Below, piece after piece: positions 6,659-12,158 of a stretch of DNA of 12,158 bases. The notes beneath the pieces were generated by a model. The model was not told the DNA's origin. It saw only the letters and a program-made list of their open reading frames with translations, and made no database searches. Made by a program: the position numbers and the translations under genes. Every line of letters begins with the position of its first letter. Positions within the stretch are counted from its first letter, which is position 1. The DNA comes from a bacterium (lineage in GTDB: Bacteria > SZUA-79 > Acidulodesulfobacterales > Acidulodesulfobacteraceae): contig JAJYYS010000035.1 in NCBI GenBank assembly GCA_021800745.1, positions 1 to 12,158 on the forward strand, given 5' to 3'.

Positions 6659-8070
6659 TGCCGGAACTTACAGAACGAAAATATTCCATATGCATATTGG
6701 ACGATGGTATTCCATTGGAAGATTATAAAGGCTTAATTAGTCACTGCATGTTTGTGGATCTATGTTCAGATAAAGAAAAATGGAAAGATGAGCCGCTTTA
6801 TAAACTGATTGAATCTTTAACTTCAGCTAAACTACCGAAAAAAGAAGAGAGCAGCAAAGAAGAAAATAAATATATTATATCCGGCTTTTCTAATTGTAAT
6901 TTCTTTTTAAATCACATAGTCGAAGATATATTTAGTCCGGATATCGTCGTATTTGATTGGGATTATCCTGGAATAGAAGATCCAAGTCCAATATTGCTTG
7001 AAATATTGGAATCTCAATATTCAATGATTTTTATATTTACCGGAGCGGGTAATGAAACCAAAGTGGAGAGCGCAATAACAGGAAGTTTTGATAAGTATAA
7101 AAACCGCATCAAAGTGTTATATAAAGATACTGAAGAATCATTGTCATATTTGCAATCAGGGATAGACGACGCTCTTAAAACTTTTTCTTTTAAATACAGC
7201 CACCATTTGAAACAAAAAACCTTAAAAGCGTTAGATAGTATTTTGAGTTCTTTCGGACAGTTCTCGATAGAGGAATTTGTAAAATTTTTCGGAGAATTAA
7301 GGGGTGGCGACCGCGTTTTATCGTTTCTTGATTTCAACGAAATTATTGCGGATAAACTAAAGACTAAGTTAATTAACGACGGCGATACCGATGTGCCCGC
7401 CTTGCCAAAGGTAAATAATGGAATAAGCGAACCGCCGTTGCCCAAAGAAAAAATAAAGGAATTATGGGGATTTCGGCTTTATCATCAACCCAAAGACGAC
7501 ATTGTTAGAAGGGGAGATATTTTTAAGCTTAAAGACAAAACATTTATGGTTATATCGGCCGATTGCGATTTGGCAAGATTCTGGAAAAAAAATTTAGGAT
7601 TTTTAACAATCGTTCCTTTAATGAAAATCTGCGACAATGCCTTAAAAGAAATGTTAAATGGGGCTAAAGTAGATTTTAAAGGTTTTTCTTTGACATCGCT
7701 TACCAATCCAAGTAGTATTGAAAATATAACTGTATTGCCAGGCCTTTCGTTTAAAGAAAAAAACGGCGAAAATAATTTAACGGACTACGTTGTTATGACC
7801 AAATCCGTTCGTTCAATTTGTATACAAAAGCCTGACAAAGACTACAATAATAATAATTTCAATCCCGAGTCCCCGTTAACATACAGGCATATTGCGAAAA
7901 AATTTAAAACTATATCTTTTGAGGATAGAAAAAAAATAGCCGAGCCATTCTTATCCCCGCTAATTCAATTTGTTATAGGCAACATTACCAGTCTCGGCGT
8001 TCCAGATTTTTCAGCAGGTCTTCAAGGAATATTAAAAGATGATATAAAAAATTTAAAAAATGATATCTAA
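6658..8070 (+). CDS. Receiver-like domain protein with unrecognised C-terminal domain
   Basis: Residues 8-175 look like a response-regulator receiver with insertions: acidic pair Asp15-Asp16 (ICILDD), probable phospho-acceptor Asp100 (DIVVFDWDYPG), switch residue Thr128 (IFIFTGAG), and a Lys candidate at 156 (VLYKD). A Lys/Glu/Ser-rich insertion spans about 55-72. Residues about 180-245 are probably helical. The C-terminal part (about 275-445) contains GDIFKL (286-291) and MVISADCDLARFW (297-309), and I do not recognise the domain. No DNA-binding HTH or nuclease motif is evident, so it is not a usual transcription regulator. Its start overlaps the kinase-like gene and its end overlaps the cytosine methyltransferase by 11 nt. 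The simple reading is that it receives phosphate from His695 of its neighbour or docks on it, and relays that state to a restriction or methylation complex. That role is inferred. Confidence 0.72.
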   Translation: MPELTERKYSICILDDGIPLEDYKGLISHCMFVDLCSDKEKWKDEPLYKLIESLTSAKLPKKEESSKEENKYIISGFSNCNFFLNHIVEDIFSPDIVVFDWDYPGIEDPSPILLEILESQYSMIFIFTGAGNETKVESAITGSFDKYKNRIKVLYKDTEESLSYLQSGIDDALKTFSFKYSHHLKQKTLKALDSILSSFGQFSIEEFVKFFGELRGGDRVLSFLDFNEIIADKLKTKLINDGDTDVPALPKVNNGISEPPLPKEKIKELWGFRLYHQPKDDIVRRGDIFKLKDKTFMVISADCDLARFWKKNLGFLTIVPLMKICDNALKEMLNGAKVDFKGFSLTSLTNPSSIENITVLPGLSFKEKNGENNLTDYVVMTKSVRSICIQKPDKDYNNNNFNPESPLTYRHIAKKFKTISFEDRKKIAEPFLSPLIQFVIGNITSLGVPDFSAGLQGILKDDIKNLKNDI

Positions 8071-9097
8071 TAAAACAAAATTTATTGCCGTAGATTTATT
8101 CGCTGGTTGCGGCGGGTTGTCAGAAGGATTGAAACAAGCTGGATTTAGAACAATAGCCGCTTGCGAATTAGACGCAGTCGCCGTATCCGCTTACAAACTG
8201 AACCATCCCCACGTTACAGTGTACGAAGGAGATATTAGACAATTAAAACCTTCATCAATAGAAGAGTTGCTTAAAGGAAAACCGTTGCATTTATTGGCTG
8301 GCTGCCCCCCCTGTCAAGGGTTTTCTTCATTGAGAAGATTGAATAAAAAAGGTTCGGTTCGGGACGAAAGAAATTCTTTAGTCGACGAGTACTATCGGTT
8401 TGTGGAAGCGCTTAGACCTTTGGCTATAATGATGGAGAACGTTCCCGGATTGAAAAATTATTTTAAATTTCAAAGCATGGTTAAGAAATTAAAAAAAATA
8501 GGCTATAAATTGGATATGTCCGTGGTTAACGTAAGCGATTACGGAGTTCCCCAAAGGAGAAAAAGGCTCATATTAATAGGTTCCCTGCTTAACGATATCA
8601 ATATCGTTCCGGCAATAAATGTTAAAAAGACGGTAAGAATGTGCATAGGTTCTATCGAGTCCGCAACGGACACGACCGACCTTCTCCATAAGGCGACGGC
8701 AGACCATTCCGACAAAATAATGGAAATGATAAGGCTTATTCCGAAGGACGGCGGTAGCAGGAAAGATTTGCCGGCAAAGTATATATTAGAATGTCATAAA
8801 AAAGAAAATATAGGGTTCAATGATATCTACGGGAGATTGAAATGGGACGATTATTCGTCCACGATAACGGGAGGTTGTTTAAATCCCTCGAAGGGACGGT
8901 TCCTACATCCAAGCGAGGACCGTTGCATAACGGCCCGAGAGGCCGCTTTATTACAAACTTTTCCTAAAGATTATAAATTTCCCGCAAATACAACAAAAGC
9001 AAAACTAGCTTTAATGATAGGCAATGCGTTACCGCCGGAATTCTGTCGTCTTCAAGCTAAAAACATATTTGAACATTTAAATCTCAATTTTCATTAA
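8060..9097 (+). CDS. DNA (cytosine-5) methyltransferase
   Basis: It methylates carbon 5 of cytosine in a specific DNA site using S-adenosylmethionine. All main C5-MTase motifs are present in canonical order: I DLFAGCGGLSEG (12-23), IV AGCPPCQGFS (80-89) with nucleophile Cys85, VI MENVPG (125-130), VIII QRRKRLILIG (165-174), IX TAREAALLQTFP (291-302) and X GNALPP (321-326). The recognition region between VIII and IX is short (about 185-285) and ends in the familiar TITGGCLNPSKGRFLHP. At 345 aa it is complete and similar in size to small type II C5 enzymes. Its ATG lies inside the receiver gene (11-nt overlap) and has no SD of its own, so expression depends on the upstream genes. It probably supplies the self-mark for this operon. 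The target sequence cannot be read from the protein. Confidence 0.95.
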   Translation: MISNKTKFIAVDLFAGCGGLSEGLKQAGFRTIAACELDAVAVSAYKLNHPHVTVYEGDIRQLKPSSIEELLKGKPLHLLAGCPPCQGFSSLRRLNKKGSVRDERNSLVDEYYRFVEALRPLAIMMENVPGLKNYFKFQSMVKKLKKIGYKLDMSVVNVSDYGVPQRRKRLILIGSLLNDINIVPAINVKKTVRMCIGSIESATDTTDLLHKATADHSDKIMEMIRLIPKDGGSRKDLPAKYILECHKKENIGFNDIYGRLKWDDYSSTITGGCLNPSKGRFLHPSEDRCITAREAALLQTFPKDYKFPANTTKAKLALMIGNALPPEFCRLQAKNIFEHLNLNFH

Positions 9098-9140
9098 TAT
9101 TTTACAAATTCACCCTTTCACAGGATCCTGGATATCATAT

Positions 9141-9527
9141 CTATAAATTAATAAAATTAGTTATTTTAGTCAAAACCTTTTCTCTTTTTTTTATTATATC
9201 CTTACCCCAAAACCTTAATACCGTCCATCTCTCTTTTTTAAGGGCTTCATTTACCTTTTTGTCCCTTTCTATATTCTTTTTTATCTTGGTTTCCCAATAT
9301 TCGGCGTTTTTCTTGAATTTCTGTCCCTCTATGTATTTCTTTCCGTGCCAAAATTCGGAATCGCAGAATATCGCGATTTTTTGCTTCCTAAAAACTATAT
9401 CCGGGGTTCCGGCCACCATTTTGTCGTGGATGCGGTAGCGGTGTCCCATTCTCCATAATTCCTTACGAAGCGCGAGTTCTATCTTCGTATTTTTAGATTT
9501 TATCTTTTTTGCGGTTGCGCTGTCCAC
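9141..9527 (-). CDS. Vsr-family (very short patch repair-like) endonuclease without zinc cysteines
   Basis: Classical Vsr nicks DNA beside T:G mismatches arising from deaminated 5-methylcytosine. Signature segments are SKNTKIELALRKELW (11-25), AGTPDIVF with catalytic Asp43 (39-46), IAIFCDSEFWHG with His61 (51-62), KKNIERDKKV with Asp89 (83-92), and WTVLRFWGKDI (101-111). The usual Vsr zinc ligands around FWH and near the end are absent: the residue before FWH is Glu instead of Cys, and a KKY run follows. It therefore resembles the zinc-free Vsr-like nucleases seen beside restriction systems. The start is GTG 9527, directly after the TAG of the upstream gene and in the same frame; AGGAAG about 8 nt upstream can serve as SD. 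It is convergent with the C5 methyltransferase, only 43 bp away. It could be a repair enzyme or the nuclease of a restriction system. Confidence 0.85.
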   Translation of the reverse strand: MDSATAKKIKSKNTKIELALRKELWRMGHRYRIHDKMVAGTPDIVFRKQKIAIFCDSEFWHGKKYIEGQKFKKNAEYWETKIKKNIERDKKVNEALKKERWTVLRFWGKDIIKKREKVLTKITNFINL

Positions 9528-9953
9528 CTAAATCTTCCTGAATATAGTAAGTTCGTTTCCCGAGTGGGGAGCCGAAGATTCTATTCGTTCCCCGTCCTTG
9601 CCGATAAAAGCTGGACCATCCATATACTGATAAGAAATAAAGCCGCCTTCGATGTCTTTTATCTCTTTTCCTATCTTACGGGAAAGCTGTCCGGCTATAT
9701 ACATAGCTATAGAATTTCCTTTACCCTTGCCTTTACCGCCCACCGATTTGCCTATGGCCTTGAAATCTTTCGGATATTTTTCTTTAAAAAGTATTGCTAT
9801 CTGATATATATTCGGGAAAGAACGGCCGAAAGGATGGTCCGCTTTATCTTTTCTGTAAGGCTTAGATTCGTCGACTAAAATTTTTCTTATTTTTTCTTCA
9901 ATTTCTAAATCTTTCCACAGGCTCATTTTGTCCCCGTAATTAAAATTTATCAT
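9528..9953 (-). CDS. Unknown conserved-looking protein encoded upstream of the Vsr-like nuclease, 141 aa
   Basis: I do not recognise a named family. The protein is soluble and basic. Notable segments are HPFGRSFPNIYQIAI (40-54), a glycine/lysine-rich stretch GGKGKGKGNSIAMYIAGQLS (72-91), IEGGFIS (101-107) and a C-terminal SGNELTIFRK (131-140). I have an impression of similar proteins beside cytosine methyltransferases and Vsr genes in genomic islands, but cannot confirm it. ATG 9953 follows the stop of the Abi gene with no spacer and has no SD. ATG 9926 (Met10) follows ACGGGGACAAA and may be the real start. Its TAG stop is directly followed by the GTG of the nuclease, so it is probably translated with that gene and may act with it, for example as a DNA-recognition or control subunit. 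Confidence 0.7.
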   Translation of the reverse strand: MINFNYGDKMSLWKDLEIEEKIRKILVDESKPYRKDKADHPFGRSFPNIYQIAILFKEKYPKDFKAIGKSVGGKGKGKGNSIAMYIAGQLSRKIGKEIKDIEGGFISYQYMDGPAFIGKDGERIESSAPHSGNELTIFRKI

Positions 9954-10754
9954 TTATAAATCATATTGCTTTTTAAATGATTCTATCAAAAATTCAGAAA
10001 GGGTTTTTGACGCATTAACTGCAAGTTTAGCATGATGTTTTTCTGGTTTCAGGCGTCTTGGGTGCGAATCGCTCATATTATTTCTTGTTCCTGCTAATCC
10101 CTCTACTATATTAATTAATCCGGAAAGAATTTTTTCGATATAAGCCGGATATTCAGATGGGTTAAGTTTTAGAATTTTCTGAATTTCTTTATAATCTTTA
10201 GTTATTGCGCCATTTGATTTATATTTCCCATTAGTTTTTGATAAAATATAACATATTATGGCTTCAACCATAGTTCTTGCATTTGTAATAGCTCCTTCAA
10301 AATCGCCGTTTTTAATTTTTTCATCGCATTTATTTATTTGTTCAATTAAATAATCATTATTTAATTTTATTAAAGTTTCGGGTTTAATATTATCTTCATC
10401 TAATAAATAAGCTTTGTATTTTTTACCGTAAAGCCGCAATTCTATCCCGTCAAAAGACAGAAAATCGTTAATCTTGCAAACTGCGTCGCTAATATCTTTG
10501 TCGGAATCTAAATATAGGAATGGATCGACAACAGCTTCGAGAATTTTCTCAAGATTAGGAGTATCGTTTATTTCATATAATTTATTTGCAACATAGTCAC
10601 GTCTAGTAGGGAATCCTTGTCCATATACATCTTTAAAACCGCAGTATACGTTAAACAATTCAACAAGTCTGGAACCTGACAAATATAATGTGTAGCCAAC
10701 GTCTCCTGCTATAATCTCTGCAAGACTTTTAATGTGAGATTCTGCAACTTTCAT
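9954..10754 (-). CDS. Abortive infection protein, AbiJ/Abi_C-like (HEPN-type motif)
   Basis: Residues about 130-262 match the Abi_C (abortive infection C-terminus) pattern: LIEQINKCDEKI, GDFEGAITNARTMVEA (150-165), ILSGLINIVEGLAGTRNNMS (209-228), and HHAKLAVNASKTLSEFL. The segment RNNMSDSH (224-231) fits the R-X4-6-H signature of HEPN ribonucleases (Arg224, His231). The N-terminal part, with LVELFNVYCGF and GFPTRRDYVANKLYEIND (47-64), resembles an AbiJ-type sensor domain. Family members block phage growth by stopping or killing the infected cell, often through RNA cleavage. Its ATG at 10754 has no clear SD, and the 90-bp gap upstream to the integrase gene is extremely AT-rich and probably holds its promoter. 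The stop TAA directly abuts the next ATG in the same frame. It appears complete. RNase activity is inferred. Confidence 0.8.
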   Translation of the reverse strand: MKVAESHIKSLAEIIAGDVGYTLYLSGSRLVELFNVYCGFKDVYGQGFPTRRDYVANKLYEINDTPNLEKILEAVVDPFLYLDSDKDISDAVCKINDFLSFDGIELRLYGKKYKAYLLDEDNIKPETLIKLNNDYLIEQINKCDEKIKNGDFEGAITNARTMVEAIICYILSKTNGKYKSNGAITKDYKEIQKILKLNPSEYPAYIEKILSGLINIVEGLAGTRNNMSDSHPRRLKPEKHHAKLAVNASKTLSEFLIESFKKQYDL

Positions 10755-10844
10755 ATTATTTTTTTTAGATATATATAATATTAAAATATATAAATCATAT
10801 TATTTTCAGCGTTTTTAGCTGTTAATTTTATCCAGAAAACTCCT

Positions 10845-11876
10845 TCAGTTCCTTATTCCCCATACTTCGTCAACTGCCTTTTTAAGCGTCTCCGGCACTA
10901 AATGAGAATACCTTTTTGTCATCTGCGTCGTCCTGTGTCCCAGAAGCTCTCCTGTAATATAAAGCGACGTCCCGTCCATTACCATTTTGCTTGCAAATAC
11001 GTGCCTTAAATCGTGAATGTGCATATCCTTAAATCCGGCATTTTTGCATGCCGTATGGAAAGACTTCTTAAAATCGCCTAATTTAGCCCCGTTTTTGTTA
11101 AATACGTATAAACAGTCCTGATTTTTTTCGATGCCGCTTAAAAGAGTTTTTAACGGCTTGCTTATAGGTATATACCTGTCGTATTTCGTTTTAGTCCCTT
11201 TAACGGCTATGACGTCGTTCTGTAAGTCCACGTCGTCCCATTTGAGATTTAAAGCCTCGCCTTTTCGGCAGCCGGTATAAATAAGAAAAGTTATTAAATC
11301 CCTCGTAAGCTTATTCGTAGCGCCGTTAATCAATTTTTCTATGTCTTTATCGGATAAGGTTTTCAGGCGGGATAACTCGTTAAGCTTTTTAAAGCCGGCG
11401 CAAGGATTTTTATCTATAATTTCATTTTTTATACAGTACTCGAAGAAATGGTGCAGTATGGTTATTTCGCGGTTTACCGTCCTGAAAGATATTTCTGATT
11501 CTTTTTTGCCGGCGTTCTTCGGCATAGATAGGATTTCAAGCTTGCGCTTTAGCCTGTAGTTTTCTATATCGTTTACTGATATACTTTTTGCATCCTCGTT
11601 TTTAAATACCGGCAGGAAATGTGCGGAGAGGAACTTTTTATTGTCTATGTTGCTTTTGCTGGACGAGTCGGATGCGATATATTTTTTCCAGAAATCAAGG
11701 AAAATGGCTTTATTTTTCTTTCCCGGTATGTCGTAAATTTTGCGTATGAAATCTGATTTTATCGTTTGTTCTATTTTTTTTGCCAGTATTTTATCGGAAG
11801 TTTTAGTGGAAAAATAATATCTTTTTCCGGAAATTCTGAATTGTGTCCACCAAATTTCTCCTCGTTTGTAAAGCAT
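10845..11876 (-). CDS. int: Tyrosine recombinase/integrase of the island
   Basis: It catalyses integration and excision between the tRNA-Pro site and the circular element. The N-terminal part (1-50) is a beta-rich arm-binding-like domain (YKRGEIWWTQFRISGKRYYF) and residues about 57-160 are the core-binding SAM-like domain. The catalytic domain has the complete set: Arg204 in YTGCRKGEAL, Lys229 or Lys231 in KGTKTKYDRYIPI, His288 and Arg291 in HDLRHVFAS, His314 in LLGHRTTQMT, and nucleophile Tyr323 in KRYSHL. At 343 aa it is of normal length. ATG 11876 is preceded by a G-rich SD (GGGGGC, 11880-11885). The gene reads away from the right repeat, and the arm-type pair at 11893-11910 lies just upstream of its start, so integrase binding could repress its own promoter. 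It sits at the end away from the complete tRNA. Confidence 0.95.
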   Translation of the reverse strand: MLYKRGEIWWTQFRISGKRYYFSTKTSDKILAKKIEQTIKSDFIRKIYDIPGKKNKAIFLDFWKKYIASDSSSKSNIDNKKFLSAHFLPVFKNEDAKSISVNDIENYRLKRKLEILSMPKNAGKKESEISFRTVNREITILHHFFEYCIKNEIIDKNPCAGFKKLNELSRLKTLSDKDIEKLINGATNKLTRDLITFLIYTGCRKGEALNLKWDDVDLQNDVIAVKGTKTKYDRYIPISKPLKTLLSGIEKNQDCLYVFNKNGAKLGDFKKSFHTACKNAGFKDMHIHDLRHVFASKMVMDGTSLYITGELLGHRTTQMTKRYSHLVPETLKKAVDEVWGIRN

Positions 11877-11892
11877 AGAGCCCCCAAAATAT

Positions 11893-11910
11893 TGTCAGCT
11901 ATTTTGTCAG
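11893..11910 (+). repeat. Right arm-type site pair, TGTCAG x2
   Basis: TGTCAG at 11893-11898 and 11905-11910, again 12 bp apart and in the same orientation as the left pair; the 18-bp block differs from 170-187 at one base. It lies 17-34 bp upstream of the integrase ATG and 121 bp inside the right core. Probable integrase arm site that may overlap the int promoter. Confidence 0.6.
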
Positions 11911-11920
11911 CCATTTTATT

Positions 11921-11950
11921 ATAAAATTTGATAAAATTCAATAAAATTAT
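11921..11950 (+). repeat. Three 10-bp phased ATAAAATT units, likely bent DNA
   Basis: ATAAAATTTG, ATAAAATTCA and ATAAAATTAT follow each other with exact 10-bp periodicity. A-tracts in helical phase give intrinsic curvature, which assists integrase complexes between arm and core sites. Its position between the right arm pair and the right core fits this. It could also belong to the int promoter. Confidence 0.5.
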
Positions 11951-12031
11951 ATAATAATTTATAAACGCTATTTAACCGTTATATGATATATAAATCTTAA
12001 AAATAGCGAATTTTAAGGAATAAGAATACTC

Positions 12032-12080
12032 GCTTCGGGAGCAAGGGGTCGCTGGTTCAAATCCAGTCGTCCCGACCATT
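12032..12080 (+). repeat. attR core: 49-bp direct repeat, right copy (tRNA-Pro 3' fragment)
   Basis: It is identical to 79-127 and holds the tRNA-Pro sequence from within the anticodon stem to past CCA. The 5' half of the tRNA is missing, so it is not a functional tRNA gene. It marks the right boundary of the island. The 78 bases after it contain no recognisable gene. Confidence 0.93.
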
Positions 12081-12158
12081 AAAAACCGCAGTATTTAAGG
12101 CATTTAAAGATGTTTTATATCTAAATTATTTTTAACTTATTTAGTATTATTTTAACTG

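Larger units (their letters stand above)
79..12080. mobile_element. Integrative genomic island at tRNA-Pro, defence cargo
   Basis: The element is bounded by two exact 49-bp direct repeats. The left copy is the 3' part of an intact tRNA-Pro gene and the right copy is a tRNA fragment with no 5' half. A complete tyrosine recombinase gene is encoded next to the right repeat, and paired TGTCAG motifs occur inside both ends. The cargo is two methyltransferases, a type II endonuclease, a Vsr-like nuclease, a GHKL ATPase/kinase with a receiver partner, and an abortive-infection protein, plus decayed genes at the left. No relaxase, replication or conjugation gene is visible, so the island probably moves by integrase alone or is mobilised by other elements. 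Excision competence is inferred from the intact integrase and repeats. Confidence 0.88.

Noticed and set aside
7014..7445. 143-aa minus-strand ORF
   Set aside because: Antisense to the receiver-like gene with no SD and low-complexity Ser/Leu composition.
9098..9140. Bidirectional terminator between the convergent methylase and Vsr-like genes
   Set aside because: Contains only the short palindrome CAGGATCCTG with no loop and no T-run.
9528..9530. TAG as a recoded sense codon joining the 141-aa and Vsr-like ORFs
   Set aside because: TAG also ends the endonuclease, the Vsr-like gene and the cupin remnant, and a GTG with an upstream AGGAAG follows; ordinary termination is simpler.
9564..9878. 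104-aa plus-strand ORF
   Set aside because: Antisense to the 141-aa gene, which has better context through coupling with its neighbours.
10807..10821. CAGC...GCTG hairpin downstream of int as a terminator
   Set aside because: Only a 4-bp stem without a proper U-tract in the int direction.
1..12158. CRISPR array or retron-like RNA structure
   Set aside because: No regularly spaced repeats, cas genes or reverse transcriptase are present.

Overview
The window is an integrated, roughly 12-kb genomic island in an AT-rich bacterial chromosome. The organism cannot be named from this sequence. Shine-Dalgarno sites, tightly packed operons and a tRNA gene with an encoded CCA end all point to a bacterium. 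A complete tRNA-Pro(CGG) gene lies at the left edge. A 49-bp exact copy of its 3' part, starting in the anticodon stem, is found at the far right (79-127 and 12032-12080). A tyrosine recombinase is encoded just inside the right copy. Matching pairs of TGTCAG sites lie just inside both ends and look like integrase arm-type sites.

Left end (125-1380): a small intact unknown gene, the C-terminal remnant of an S24/LexA-type repressor with a frameshift, a tandem 22-bp repeat resembling the end of an IS21-type insertion sequence, and a frameshifted cupin gene. This part appears to be decayed cargo.

Defence block 1 (1381-3796): a two-gene type II restriction-modification system. An SPPY-type amino-methyltransferase is followed 4 nt later by a 323-residue endonuclease of the AvaI/BsoBI family, for which CYCGRG is the expected target.

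Defence block 2 (3932-9097): a three-gene overlapping operon. The first gene encodes a 908-residue protein that appears to combine an EVE/PUA-like N-terminus, a MORC/MutL-like GHKL ATPase and a second, histidine-kinase-like GHKL module with a candidate phospho-acceptor His. The second encodes a receiver-like domain fused to an unrecognised C-terminal domain. The third is a complete C5-cytosine methyltransferase. This operon is the most unusual content of the window: it looks like a restriction-type system wired to a two-component-like relay.

Defence block 3 (10754-9141, minus strand, convergent with block 2): an Abi_C/AbiJ-like abortive-infection protein, an unrecognised 141-residue protein and a Vsr-fold endonuclease without the usual zinc cysteines. 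The three genes share one reading frame and are separated only by single stop codons.

The likely joint role is layered anti-phage defence carried by a tRNA-targeted integrative element. Block 1 would cut unmodified DNA. Block 2 plus the Vsr-like nuclease may form a second, regulated restriction system. The Abi protein may act as a last-resort effector. The cooperation between blocks is inferred from gene order only.
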